Shown here piece by piece: positions 51,765-60,983 of a stretch of 64,000 nt of DNA. Both the position numbers and the translations under genes were made by a program. Source of the stretch: Roseivivax marinus (GTDB lineage: Bacteria; Pseudomonadota; Alphaproteobacteria; Rhodobacterales; Rhodobacteraceae); contig NZ_FOAI01000003.1 of assembly GCF_900109705.1 (NCBI RefSeq), positions 62,001-126,000 on the forward strand. The letters run 5' to 3'. Positions within the stretch are counted from its first letter, which is position 1. Each line of letters begins with the position of its first letter. Under the pieces are notes generated by a model. It saw only the letters and a list, made by a program, of their open reading frames with translations. It searched no databases and was not told the origin of the DNA.

Positions 51765-51816
51765 CGGCAAGCCGCCGAGGGGCGCTGTCAGGTGCCGGGC
51801 TGCGCGTCGGTCGCGA

Positions 51817-52911
51817 TCACTCCGCCTCTGCGGTCTCGTTCAGCGTCGCCGGGGCAAGCGAGGCGTAATAGGCCGCCAGCGCCTCGATATCGGCATCGGT
51901 CAGCTCCTCTGCTGCGAGGTGCATCAGTTCGCGCACGCGTCCACCGCCGCGCTGGCCATCGCGCCAGAGAGTCAGCTGCTGGCCGAGATAGGACTGGTTC
52001 TGGCCCGCGAGCGACGGGAAGGCCTCGTCGAGCTGGTCCGGCCACGGCCCGTGGCAGGCGGCGCAAGCCGGCACGCGGGTGCTGTCCTCGGCCCGCGACA
52101 GCGCCCGGCCGCGGGCGACAAGATCGCCGTCCGCACCGTTCACGCTGCCGCCCTCGGGCGCGAAGCCCGCGAAGCGCTCGGCGTACTCGGCCAGCGCGGC
52201 GGGCGTTACCTCGGTGGCGGCGTGCTCCATGATGCCGCTGTCGCGCGCGCCGCGGCGATAGGCCGAAAGCGCCTCGGTCATGTAGGCGCGCGACAGGATG
52301 TCGAGGCGCGGAATGTGCGGGTTGTCCGTCGCGCCGCGCTCTCCGTGACACGAGGTGCAGTAGGCGAAGTCCCGCGCCGCGGTCTTCTCCATGCCGGTCA
52401 TCTCGGTGTAGGCCGCGCCGTCCATGCCCTCCTGCACGCGCGTCAGGAAGGCGACGACCGGCCAGACCTCCTCGTCGCGGTCGGCGGGCCAGTGCGGCAT
52501 TCCCGACATCTTCACGCCCTCGCGCACGATCCAGTGCAGCTCGGCGGGGTTCCAGTGGCCCACGGCCTGCGTGATGTGCGGCGGCAGGGGGGACATCGCC
52601 CGCATGGTCGCGGTGCGGCCCCGTCCCGGGGCCGAGTGGCAGTCGGCGCAGGCCGCGTCGAAGTGCTTGGCGCCGAGCGCGGCCATTTCGTCGGTCAGCT
52701 CGGGCACGTCGTCCACGGACATGGCTCGCAGGTCCACCGAGTTGCGGAAGGTCGTGTGCAGGACCGAGCCGACACCGGGGAAGTGTCCCACCTTCGCCGA
52801 CACGTTGTAGAGACCGAGAAAGACCACAGCCGCGCCGACGATCGCGCCGGCGACGGCCAGTCCGCCAAGGGTCCAGGCCACGGTTTCGGGGTCGAGGTCG
52901 GGCCGTTTCAT
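51817..52911 (-). CDS. Membrane-anchored triheme cytochrome c
   Basis: A 364-residue protein with one N-terminal membrane helix (about residues 14-37) and three c-type haem sites: CADCH, CTSCH and CAACH. Met ligand candidates follow each (GVKMSGMPHW, ARDSGIMEH, RVRELMHLAAE). The second and third domains resemble a c4-type dihaem pair and the first the alcohol-dehydrogenase-type cytochrome. It probably hands electrons to the CuA/cytochrome c part of subunit II encoded in the same minus-strand cluster. Start: ATG at 52911 with GGAG upstream; a TTG at 52917 is less likely. It lies 46 nt downstream of the CtaG-like gene. Confidence 0.88.
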   Translation of the reverse strand: MKRPDLDPETVAWTLGGLAVAGAIVGAAVVFLGLYNVSAKVGHFPGVGSVLHTTFRNSVDLRAMSVDDVPELTDEMAALGAKHFDAACADCHSAPGRGRTATMRAMSPLPPHITQAVGHWNPAELHWIVREGVKMSGMPHWPADRDEEVWPVVAFLTRVQEGMDGAAYTEMTGMEKTAARDFAYCTSCHGERGATDNPHIPRLDILSRAYMTEALSAYRRGARDSGIMEHAATEVTPAALAEYAERFAGFAPEGGSVNGADGDLVARGRALSRAEDSTRVPACAACHGPWPDQLDEAFPSLAGQNQSYLGQQLTLWRDGQRGGGRVRELMHLAAEELTDADIEALAAYYASLAPATLNETAEAE

Positions 52912-52957
52912 CGGCAAGGCTCCGTGACTTTGGGGCAGGCGGGGAGACGGGGCGCGC

Positions 52958-53542
52958 TCATGCCGCGCCCTCCGCGGGATCGGGGCCGAGGGCGCGTACG
53001 GTCAGCCACAGCCCGCACAGAAGGTAGATCGGCGTGCCGATGCCCAGCATCAGCAAACCGCCAAGCCGCTGGCCGTCGAGGGCGCCGCAGAGCGCGCAGG
53101 TCTCGGAATAGAGCGGTTGCGGCGCCAGCGTCAGCAGCGCGCCCAGCAGGGTCATGTGCATCGATGTGAGCAGCAGGCCGAGGGCTCCGGTGAGCGGCTC
53201 TTCGGCGGACAGCGCGCTCCACCACACCAGCAGTCCGGCGCCGAGGAACGTCGCCTGCTCCAGCAGCTTCCACGGTCCACCGAGGCATGCGAGCCCGTGC
53301 GCGGCCGGGAGGTGCCAGCCCCAGACGACCACAGCCTCGAGCACCGCCGCCAGCATGATGCCCGGCGCGCGCCCGCGCGGCGCGGCGCCCAGCACCAGAA
53401 GCGGTGCGGCGATGGCGACCAGCGTCATGTGCTGGACCATGTGTTCGGGGAAGAAGCCCAGCCACGCGCGCCACGGCAGGAGATAGGCCCCCGCGATGGC
53501 CGCGACGCCGAGGCCGAGGGGCAGGGCGCGGATCGCGGTCAC
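52958..53542 (-). CDS. ctaG: CtaG-like (caa3-type) cytochrome oxidase assembly protein
   Basis: A 194-residue membrane protein with about six helices, of the Caa3_CtaG type found beside caa3 oxidase genes. HMVQHMTLVAIAAPLLVLGA carries the repeated His-Met motif that may handle copper. HMTLLGALLTLAPQPLYS later repeats it. It is distinct from Cox11-type CtaG. It overlaps the upstream small membrane protein gene by 4 nt (ATGA). The likely role is CuA or CuB maturation of the oxidase encoded upstream. Confidence 0.85.
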   Translation of the reverse strand: MTAIRALPLGLGVAAIAGAYLLPWRAWLGFFPEHMVQHMTLVAIAAPLLVLGAAPRGRAPGIMLAAVLEAVVVWGWHLPAAHGLACLGGPWKLLEQATFLGAGLLVWWSALSAEEPLTGALGLLLTSMHMTLLGALLTLAPQPLYSETCALCGALDGQRLGGLLMLGIGTPIYLLCGLWLTVRALGPDPAEGAA

Positions 53543-53913
53543 CCGCAGCTTCCCACGAATGCGGCCGGCAGCGCCACGTAGATCACGCCGATGACCGACA
53601 CGACCGCGAGAAGGAAGCCCGCGTGCCCGAGGAACTCGCGCCGGTCTTCGATGGTGGGCCCGTCATGCTCGTAATCGTAGTCGTCGGTATAGTCCCATTG
53701 CCGCCAGGCCCGCCATGCGACGCCGAGGATCATGGCCAGGGCGACCGCTGTAACGATCAGGATCCACAGCCGCAGGTCGCCGGATGCGGCGGGCGCGCGT
53801 TCGCACCAGATCGCGGTCATCCCGTAGGTGACGCAGAAGTGGATCGCCCAGATCGTCGGAGCGAGGATCAGGTGCCACAGGCTGCGGCTGCGCTCGATGC
53901 CGAACACGCTCAT
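53539..53913 (-). CDS. Small membrane protein of the cytochrome oxidase cluster
   Basis: A 124-residue protein with three predicted helices (about residues 11-31, 42-62 and 97-119) and a charged Asp/Tyr-rich loop (YTDDYDYEHDG). I do not recognise a named family. Its size and place suggest an accessory or subunit IV-like component. Start: ATG at 53913, overlapping the stop of the fused subunit I/III gene by 4 nt; an open stretch to 54000 is shadow. It also overlaps ctaG by 4 nt. Confidence 0.75.
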   Translation of the reverse strand: MSVFGIERSRSLWHLILAPTIWAIHFCVTYGMTAIWCERAPAASGDLRLWILIVTAVALAMILGVAWRAWRQWDYTDDYDYEHDGPTIEDRREFLGHAGFLLAVVSVIGVIYVALPAAFVGSCG

Positions 53914-56516
53914 GCCAGCACCCGCGGCAGCCAGCCGATCACGGCGCAGGCGATGATCGCCGAGGTCCCGTGGAAGTGCCAGAAGAGCGTGGTGTTCCAC
54001 AGGTCGGCGTCATAGCGCGGCGTCAGCTTGCCGAAGATCGTGCCGGCGAGACAGTAGCACATCATGATGACCCCCGCCGCGGTGTGCACGCAGGTCCAGA
54101 CCGCGACCGCCCACATCATCGCCGGGTAGGCGTGGCTGGTCGGGTCGAGCGCGATCAGCGACCAGCAGAGCGCAGCGCCAGCGCCAAGGGCGGCAAGCGG
54201 CGCGGCGACCAGAAGCGCGCGCCCGGTGGTCACGGCACCGGCCCGGTTCACGCCGCGCGCGGTGCGCACGAAAAGCCACGCCAATGCGTAGAGCACCGCT
54301 GCGCCCGCGATCCAGATCGGGTCGGCATGGGCGCTCCCTTCGGGCGGGAAGTCGGGACTGGAGGTCCAGTAGAAGAACACCCCGAAGATCAGCGACGCGA
54401 AGGCCGTGGCGTCGCCCAGCATGGAGATGAACACGCCCCACCACCCCGGCGCCTTGTTGCCCGAGACGTAGACCGGCAGCCGGAGACCGAGGCTCACGTC
54501 CTTCGATGGGGCCGCCGGCACCTGCGCGGTCGAGGTCCAGAGCCAGTAGATCACGCAGGCGATGGCGAAGGCGCCCGAGATGATTGCCGGCAGGTACCAC
54601 GAGAACGTCGGGAAGATGAACGCGCCGCCGGTGAAGATCGCCGCGAAGATCGTGCACCATGCCGGGCCGGTCACGGCGGTCACGCTTTGCGGCCGCGCGT
54701 CCACCGCCGAGGTGATGATCGTCTCGCGCAGGCCCTCCTGCGCGTCGGGCAGGTAGTAGCGGCCCGCGTCGATGCGCTCGAGAATCTTGGGCTGCTGCCA
54801 CAGCGGGTAACGCGTGGTGATGAACGGCACCGAACGAACGCCCCACTGTTCGTCGTTGGGGTCGTCGGCCCATTCCAGCGTGCCCGCCTTCCATGGGTTG
54901 CGCGGCGCGCGGGGCTGGTGGCTCTTGGGCCGCAGCAGGTCCCAGGCAAAGACCGCGACGCCCGCGGCGGTGACGAACGCGCCGACGGTCGAGATCATGT
55001 TGGGCAGGTCCCAGCCGATCCCGCCGGGATACGAGTAGACCCGCCGCGGCATCCCAGCGAGGCCGGTCCAGTGCATCGGCAGGAAGGTCAGGTTGAAGCC
55101 CGTGAAGATCAGCCAGAACGACCAGCGGCCGAGCCGCTCGGACATCATCTTCTTGGTGAAGAACGGGTAGTAGTAATAGACCCCGCCGATGATCGGAAAG
55201 ATCATGCCGCCGAACAGCGTGTAGTGCAGGTGAGCGACGATGAAGTAGGTGTCGTGGACCTGCCAGTCGAACGGCGCGAGCGCGATCATCACGCCTGTCA
55301 GCCCGCCCGCGGTGAACACCGCCATGGCCCCCGCGATCCAAAGCATCGGCAGGATCATCTTGACCCGGCCCACCATAAGCGTGGCCACGAAGGCGAAGAG
55401 CTGGACGCCCGTTGGGATCACCACTGCCTCGGACGCGGCACTGAAGAAGCCGAGTGACAGCATCGGCAGCCCGGTGGTGAACATGTGGTGGACCCAGAGC
55501 CCGAAGCTCAGGAAGCCCACGCCCACCGCCGACAGCACGATCCAGTTGTAGCCCACGATGGGGCGCTGCGCCGCCGTCGGGATGATCATCGCCGCCAGCG
55601 CGATCGACGGCAGAAAGACGATGTAGACCTCGGGATGGCCGAAGATCCAGAACAGGTGCTGCCACAGAAGCGGGTCGCCGCCACGCTCCGGGTCGAAGAA
55701 GGGCCAGTCGAAGGATCGCTGCATCTCGAACAGGAAGTCGCCCGCGATCAGCGGCGGGAAGGCGAAGAGGATCATCACGCCCACGACCAGCACGTACCAG
55801 GCGTAGAGCGGCATCAGGTTCACGCGCATCCCCGGCGGGCGGCACTTCACCACGCCGACGATCAGCTCGACCGCCGCGGCGATCGAGGCCACCTCGATGA
55901 AGGAGAGGCCGAGAAGCCAGATGTCGGGGCCCACGCCTTCCTCGATGGTCGAGAGCGGCGGGTACATGAACCAGCCGGACGAGGGCGCGGCGTCGAACAG
56001 GACCGAGCTCATCACGAAGATGCCGCCGATCAGGAAGCACCAGTAGCCATAGGCCGACAGGCGCGGGAACGGCATGTCGCGCGCGCGCAGGATCTCGGGC
56101 AGAAGCAGGATCGACAGCGCTTCGAACATCGGCACGGCGAAAAGGAACATCATCGCCGAGCCGTGCATGGTGAAGAACTGGTTGAAGCGGTCGGCGCTCA
56201 GGAACTCGTTCTCGGGGACCGCGAGCTGGACGCGCATCAGCAACGCGAGGATGCCCGCGCAGAGCATGAACGAGAACGCGGTCAGGCAGTACCACTTGCC
56301 CACGAACTCGTTGTTCACCGCAGAGATCACCTTCCAGCCCTTCGGCGCGGCCCAGGCACGGCGAAGCCGGTCCTCCTGCGCCTTCGAGACCTCCGGATCG
56401 ACGGGCTCGTTCAGCATGTCCTCGGTCGGAGGGTAGATGCCGTAGGGTCCGTGCTCGCCCTCGGCGCTGACGAAGGTTTCGTCCTCGATGCGGCCGCCGC
56501 CCCAGGTCGTGCTCAT
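53910..56516 (-). CDS. ctaD: Cytochrome c oxidase fused subunits I and III
   Basis: An 868-residue fusion. The first 580 or so residues are subunit I: the haem-copper core is seen in WQHLFWIFGHPEVYIVFLPS (His/Glu/Tyr of the CuB site and K/D pathway gate, A1-type HPEVY), VHHMFTTGLP and DTYFIVAHLHYTLFGG (ligands to haem a3 and a). The remaining ~250 residues, after a short linker, are subunit III-like helices (PGWWGVFISMLGDATAFASL and ending WNTTLFWHFHG). Such I-III fusions are known in caa3/aa3-type oxidases. It pumps protons while reducing oxygen. It overlaps the subunit II gene by 4 nt. Confidence 0.93.
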   Translation of the reverse strand: MSTTWGGGRIEDETFVSAEGEHGPYGIYPPTEDMLNEPVDPEVSKAQEDRLRRAWAAPKGWKVISAVNNEFVGKWYCLTAFSFMLCAGILALLMRVQLAVPENEFLSADRFNQFFTMHGSAMMFLFAVPMFEALSILLLPEILRARDMPFPRLSAYGYWCFLIGGIFVMSSVLFDAAPSSGWFMYPPLSTIEEGVGPDIWLLGLSFIEVASIAAAVELIVGVVKCRPPGMRVNLMPLYAWYVLVVGVMILFAFPPLIAGDFLFEMQRSFDWPFFDPERGGDPLLWQHLFWIFGHPEVYIVFLPSIALAAMIIPTAAQRPIVGYNWIVLSAVGVGFLSFGLWVHHMFTTGLPMLSLGFFSAASEAVVIPTGVQLFAFVATLMVGRVKMILPMLWIAGAMAVFTAGGLTGVMIALAPFDWQVHDTYFIVAHLHYTLFGGMIFPIIGGVYYYYPFFTKKMMSERLGRWSFWLIFTGFNLTFLPMHWTGLAGMPRRVYSYPGGIGWDLPNMISTVGAFVTAAGVAVFAWDLLRPKSHQPRAPRNPWKAGTLEWADDPNDEQWGVRSVPFITTRYPLWQQPKILERIDAGRYYLPDAQEGLRETIITSAVDARPQSVTAVTGPAWCTIFAAIFTGGAFIFPTFSWYLPAIISGAFAIACVIYWLWTSTAQVPAAPSKDVSLGLRLPVYVSGNKAPGWWGVFISMLGDATAFASLIFGVFFYWTSSPDFPPEGSAHADPIWIAGAAVLYALAWLFVRTARGVNRAGAVTTGRALLVAAPLAALGAGAALCWSLIALDPTSHAYPAMMWAVAVWTCVHTAAGVIMMCYCLAGTIFGKLTPRYDADLWNTTLFWHFHGTSAIIACAVIGWLPRVLA

Positions 56517-57535
56517 GTCAGGCCCTCCAGGTAGGCGGCGAGGTCGGACAGTTCGTCCTCGGTCAGGTGGTCGTAGGCGGGCATCTCGGCACCGGGCTTC
56601 ACGGCCTTGGCGTCACGCACCCAGCGCACAAGCGCGTCCTGCGTCATGGGCAGCGTGCCGGCGGCGAGCGAGGTGCGCGCGCCCAGATGCGTGAGGTCGG
56701 GACCGACCTTGCCCGCGGCGGCGGTGCCACGGACGGCGTGGCAGGCACCGCAGCCTTCGGACAGGAACACCGCTTGTCCACGCTCGGCCGACTCGGAGGC
56801 AGGCGCGGCCGCCGGTTCGGCCTGCGCGTCAAGCCACGCGTCGTACTCGTCCTGCGGCAGGACGACGGTGTTGAACGCCATCCAGGCGTGGCTCTCGCCG
56901 CAGAACTCGGTGCACTGGCCACGATAGGTGCCGGGTTTCAGGGGCTCCAGCGACATCCGCGTCTCGCGGCCGGGGAACATGTCGGTCTTGCCGCCGAGCG
57001 CGGGCACCCAGAACGAGTGGATCACCTTGTCGGCGGTCAGCCCGATTTCGGAGCGGCTGTTCGCGGGAAGCACGATCTCGTTGGCGCTGACGATGGGGGC
57101 CTCGGCGCCTTCGGGCCAGTATTCCACCCGCCACCACCATTGCTCTCCGGTCACCTTCAGGCGTGTGCCGGTGCCTTCGGCGCGCATGTCCGGCATGGCG
57201 TTCAGTGCGACCGAGAGCAGCACGCCGATCACCACGGTGGGAAAGACGATGCCGCCGCCGATGATCAGCGCCTCGGCCTTGCGCGACGACATGTGCCCGA
57301 CGTTGACCCGCCAGACGTAGACCATGAGCCCGTTCATGAAGAACCAGAGTACGACCGCGCCGGCCAGCATCACCCAGAACAAGTTGGAGAGGAACGCCGC
57401 GTCGGTGCCCGCGGGGGCGAGGATGGACTGTACGCCGGAACAGCCCGCGAGAAGGCCGGGAAGAAGGAGGGACGCACCGCGTCGCTGCCACGTTCGGCGG
57501 CGCAAACGAGCCGCCTGGGAAGGACGTGCCGTCAC
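56513..57535 (-). CDS. ctaC: Cytochrome c oxidase subunit II with C-terminal cytochrome c domain
   Basis: A 340-residue protein. It has a lipoprotein-type signal (LLLPGLLAGCSG), two membrane helices (about residues 58-80 and 94-116), a cupredoxin CuA domain with GQCTEFCGESHAWM and an upstream binding-site His in VIHSFWVP, then a class I cytochrome c domain (CGACHAVRG, Met in AEMPAYDHLT). This is the caa3 arrangement. Start: GTG at 57535 with GCGGGGA upstream places the lipobox in register; the frame is open to 57622 but would need TTG and an out-of-place leader. First gene of the oxidase operon. The small triheme cytochrome encoded at the end is a likely electron donor. Confidence 0.92.
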   Translation of the reverse strand: MTARPSQAARLRRRTWQRRGASLLLPGLLAGCSGVQSILAPAGTDAAFLSNLFWVMLAGAVVLWFFMNGLMVYVWRVNVGHMSSRKAEALIIGGGIVFPTVVIGVLLSVALNAMPDMRAEGTGTRLKVTGEQWWWRVEYWPEGAEAPIVSANEIVLPANSRSEIGLTADKVIHSFWVPALGGKTDMFPGRETRMSLEPLKPGTYRGQCTEFCGESHAWMAFNTVVLPQDEYDAWLDAQAEPAAAPASESAERGQAVFLSEGCGACHAVRGTAAAGKVGPDLTHLGARTSLAAGTLPMTQDALVRWVRDAKAVKPGAEMPAYDHLTEDELSDLAAYLEGLT

Positions 57536-57699
57536 CGTGTAGATATCCCCGCTGTCCCTTGGACGCGGCTTTGGGCCGCATTTCTCGGCAGGGAACGCGG
57601 ATCGGGGCGGGACGGTTCCCAAAGTAGGCGATATTTTTCAGCGGCCTGCGGCACGGGACGAGGTGGCAGGGACGCTCGCCGCGCGGAATTCGGTGCGGC

Positions 57700-57714
57700 T
57701 TTACCCGGAATTAA
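57700..57714 (+). promoter_or_regulatory. Near-match to a CtrA box upstream of the chemotaxis cluster
   Basis: TTTA at 57700-57703, seven bases, then TTAA at 57711-57714: one mismatch from TTAA-N7-TTAA. It lies 63 nt before the first gene of the chemotaxis cluster in a 241-nt divergent region. Chemotaxis genes are CtrA-controlled in several Rhodobacterales. One mismatch in so short a motif makes this tentative. Confidence 0.25.
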
Positions 57715-57776
57715 TGGGCCGGACGGTAGGTCAGGCCATCGATGGCGTCCGCCGTCCGGGAAACGGAGATCCCCCA

Positions 57777-58349
57777 ATGACCGCCAAACCTTTCCGCATC
57801 CTCGCGCTGGCCGCTTTCCTCGCACCGGTTGTGGCCCTCGCCGAAGGCGGCAACGCCGCGATGACGAGCTTCGTCACCAAGCACGCCCGCGCGTGGGCCG
57901 CCGATCCTGTCATCTCTCGCGCCCTCGCCACGGCGAACCGGCGCCACGCGGACCTGACCCAGGCCGAGATCGACGACCTCGACGCGGCGTGGCAGGCCGA
58001 AATCGGGGCGGCCGAGACGCCCGTCATCGACGCTGTGACCGAATCCGAGGCAAGCGCGATCCTGCGTGAGGCCGTGGCCGACGCGTCGGGCCGTATCACC
58101 GAAATCATCCTCATGGACACTCGCGGCCTCAACGTCGCGATCAGTTCCGTGACTTCCGATTACTGGCAGGGTGACGAGGCCAAATTCCTCAAAACGGTCC
58201 CTGCCGGCTCCGATGCCGTCCACCAAAGCGAGATCGAGTTCGACGAGTCCATGCAGATCTACCACGTGCAGGTCTCGGTTCCGGTCCTCGGCGCCGCCGG
58301 CGACCCGGTGGGCGCCGTGACCGTAGGTCTCGACGTCGACGCCTTCTGA
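57777..58349 (+). CDS. Secreted Cache/PDC-like sensory protein
   Basis: A 190-residue protein with a signal peptide (about residues 1-22, LAPVVALAE) and no further membrane helix. The mature part is a PAS-like extracellular (Cache/PDC) fold: [27 protein letters not shown] and [21 protein letters not shown] are the typical strands. In most proteins this fold is the ligand-binding part of a receptor; here it is free-standing. It lies 44 nt before the methyl-accepting chemotaxis gene and on the same strand. It may bind a small ligand in the periplasm and act on the MCP. That role is inferred from position. Confidence 0.75.
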   Translation: MTAKPFRILALAAFLAPVVALAEGGNAAMTSFVTKHARAWAADPVISRALATANRRHADLTQAEIDDLDAAWQAEIGAAETPVIDAVTESEASAILREAVADASGRITEIILMDTRGLNVAISSVTSDYWQGDEAKFLKTVPAGSDAVHQSEIEFDESMQIYHVQVSVPVLGAAGDPVGAVTVGLDVDAF

Positions 58350-58393
58350 ACGGCTACGCCGCCCATTCCCGATCGCCAACAGGAACTCGACCC

Positions 58394-60934
58394 ATGCGTG
58401 GTATCTCTGAATCGCTCTCCCTGCGGTCCGTCTTCGTGAAGATCGCGCTCATTTGCGCCGTCACCTGCCTCGTGGTCTCCGCCACGGTCGCCGTCGTGTT
58501 CTCGCGCGGTACGACCAAGGCGACCGAGATCACCATCGCCGAGGAATCCGCCAGCATCATCGAGTTGGTCGGCCACGCCGTCGCGGCCCCGGTACGCTTC
58601 GGCAACCCCGAGCACGTTCAATCCACGTTCGCCAAGCTCCTTGAGGGATTGGACGACACGATATCGGGCGTCGTCGCGCTCGACGCGGCCGGGGAGCGCC
58701 TCGGCAGCTGGGGGGGCGCGATACCGTCGGGTGCCGAGGCTCTGGCACAGGCGGCCATTGCGGACGGCAGCGTTGTTACGGACGAAGCGACCAACGCCTT
58801 GGCCGTTCCGCTTGTCCATGGCGGCGATGTGCCGATAGGCGCCGTTGTCGGAAGCTGGACGACGGCCGAGGCTCAGGCCGCCATCCGCTCTGTCCTGGTC
58901 GGCTCGTTCATTGCGGCCGGAGTCGTGCTGCTGCTCGCTGTCGCGATCGCCCTGGGCCTCTTCGAGCTGACGGTCGTCGGCCCCCTGCGCGCCGCTCGCG
59001 CCGCAATCGAACGTCTGTCGGCACGCGACTACGTCTCCGAGGTGCCCATGCAGGAACGCGGGGACGAACTCGGCTCCATCGCCCGTTCGCTGGAAGGACT
59101 GCGCGACGACCTGGTTCTGGCCGAGAATGTGCGCCAGGAGGCAGAGTTCCAGAGCGCTGCCTTCCGCAACACCTCGGCAGCCATCATGCTGCTCGACAAG
59201 GATTTCCGGATCCGCGACCTGAATAAACCGCTCGTGGATCTGCTGCGTGAGCAACAAAAGGCGCTGGCCGAAAGCGGCAAGCGTTTCGATCCGGACCGCC
59301 TGATCGGCCTTTCGGTTGAACATTTCCACGGAAATCACGGCCAGATCAGAAGCCGCATCGAAGCCCACGGGGACGGGCCAATGGACCTGCAGGTCGTGCT
59401 CGGCAATGCACGCGTCAATCTGCGCATCAACCGCGCGGAGGACGAGACAGGCACTGTCTTCGGCTACGTCTTCGAATGGATCGACGTGACGGAATTGTGG
59501 TTCAAGGCCGCGATGGCCGATGCAATCGACGCCTCGCAACTCACCTGCGAAGTGGCGCTCGACGGCAGCATCACCCGCGCCAACGCTCATTTTGCCACCT
59601 GCCTCGGTCGGGACGCGGGAACATTGCGGGGCATGCCGCTCGGCCCGCTCGTGGCCCGTGTGGGCGAGACCGGACGCTCCGTCGAGGCGATGATCGCCGA
59701 AGTCTGTGACGGCTCCGCGTTCTACGGAGAACTACACATGAAGGCTGCGGGCGGCACGGACGCGGTGGTCGAGGCCGGGGTGACCTGCATGCGGGACCGC
59801 GCCGGGGCACCGGTGCGAATCCTGTTGATCGGCAAGGACGTGACCGAGACCGCGCGTCGGACCGCCACGTCTGCCGAAGACCGCAAGCGCGTCCTGGCCG
59901 AGCAGGCCGAGGTCGTGGAAGGCTTGCGCACAGGCCTGCAGGCCCTGCGCTGTGGCGATCTGACCGTGCGCTTGCGGACGCCCTTCGCCACCTCTTTCGA
60001 GGACCTGCGCCAAGACTTCAACGCCACCGTCGAGAACTACGAGACCGCGCTCGTGGGTATTCTTGACAGCGCCTCCAATATCAGCAGCGAAACCGGCGAT
60101 ATCTCGACCACGGCCGACTCTCTCTCGCGCCGGACCGAAAGCACCGCCGCCACGCTGGAGCAGACAGCCGCCGCGCTCGATATGCTCACGAAGTCGGTCC
60201 GGGACACAGCCGATGGCGCCACGAGGGCCGACAAGGCCGTCAGCGCCGCGCGGGTGAACGCCGAAGAGAGCGGCGCGGTCGTTCTCGACACCGTCGCGGC
60301 GATGGACCAGATCGCGGCGTCGTCCGACGAGATCACCTCGATCATCAAGGTCATCGACGACATCGCCTTCCAGACCAATCTCCTGGCGCTGAACGCCGGG
60401 GTGGAAGCCGCCCGTGCGGGCGATGCGGGACGCGGCTTCGCTGTTGTGGCCTCCGAAGTGCGCGCGTTGGCGCAGAGGTCGTCCGACGCGGCGCGGGAGA
60501 TCAAGGAACTGATCGCCGAGAGCGGCTCGCAGGTGCAGAAAGGCGTCGACCTGGTCGGGCGCACCGGCAAGGCGCTGCGCCAGATCGCGAACTCCGTCAC
60601 CGAGATTTCCGGTCTTGTCTCCGAAATCGCCGGGTCCGCGCAGCAGCAGTCTCTCAATCTCGATGAGATCAACGGCTCCGTGACGCAGCTCGACCAGTCG
60701 ACACAGCAGGTTGCGGCACGGCTCGAGGAGACGACGGCCGCCAGTGAGGCGCTGAAGAACAACGCGGTTTCGCTCGTTGAAACATTGTCCGAATTCCGCG
60801 TCGCGGGGTCGCGCGGCGAGATGCCGTCGCGGACGGTGCTTGCCGCGTCTGCGAACGCCAAGGTCGTGAATTCGGCGCCACGAGCAGCAAGTCTGCCGCC
60901 AGCGGCAAGCGCAGAGAAGTGGGCAGACTTCTGA
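58394..60934 (+). CDS. Methyl-accepting chemotaxis protein with HAMP and two PAS domains
   Basis: An 846-residue receptor. Helix 1 at about residues 14-37, a short periplasmic region of about 130 residues, helix 2 at about 168-192, HAMP (about 193-245), two PAS-like domains (about 250-380 and 380-505), a second HAMP-like segment and the signalling domain (about 590-800). The hairpin tip is [23 protein letters not shown], the conserved CheA/CheW contact. The C-terminus ends in KWADF, matching the xWxxF pentapeptide that tethers CheR/CheB. It is followed 49 nt later by cheD. It would combine a periplasmic cue (perhaps through the secreted Cache protein) with cytoplasmic PAS signals. Confidence 0.93.
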   Translation: MRGISESLSLRSVFVKIALICAVTCLVVSATVAVVFSRGTTKATEITIAEESASIIELVGHAVAAPVRFGNPEHVQSTFAKLLEGLDDTISGVVALDAAGERLGSWGGAIPSGAEALAQAAIADGSVVTDEATNALAVPLVHGGDVPIGAVVGSWTTAEAQAAIRSVLVGSFIAAGVVLLLAVAIALGLFELTVVGPLRAARAAIERLSARDYVSEVPMQERGDELGSIARSLEGLRDDLVLAENVRQEAEFQSAAFRNTSAAIMLLDKDFRIRDLNKPLVDLLREQQKALAESGKRFDPDRLIGLSVEHFHGNHGQIRSRIEAHGDGPMDLQVVLGNARVNLRINRAEDETGTVFGYVFEWIDVTELWFKAAMADAIDASQLTCEVALDGSITRANAHFATCLGRDAGTLRGMPLGPLVARVGETGRSVEAMIAEVCDGSAFYGELHMKAAGGTDAVVEAGVTCMRDRAGAPVRILLIGKDVTETARRTATSAEDRKRVLAEQAEVVEGLRTGLQALRCGDLTVRLRTPFATSFEDLRQDFNATVENYETALVGILDSASNISSETGDISTTADSLSRRTESTAATLEQTAAALDMLTKSVRDTADGATRADKAVSAARVNAEESGAVVLDTVAAMDQIAASSDEITSIIKVIDDIAFQTNLLALNAGVEAARAGDAGRGFAVVASEVRALAQRSSDAAREIKELIAESGSQVQKGVDLVGRTGKALRQIANSVTEISGLVSEIAGSAQQQSLNLDEINGSVTQLDQSTQQVAARLEETTAASEALKNNAVSLVETLSEFRVAGSRGEMPSRTVLAASANAKVVNSAPRAASLPPAASAEKWADF

Positions 60935-60983
60935 TCGCCCGATCCTTGCGATCCATTCCTTCGCGTCAGCCGGAGCCGCGCAG

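Noticed and set aside
53970-55457. Plus-strand frame of 495 codons opposite cytochrome oxidase subunit I.
   Set aside because: Shadow frame; the minus strand carries the complete haem-copper oxidase signature.
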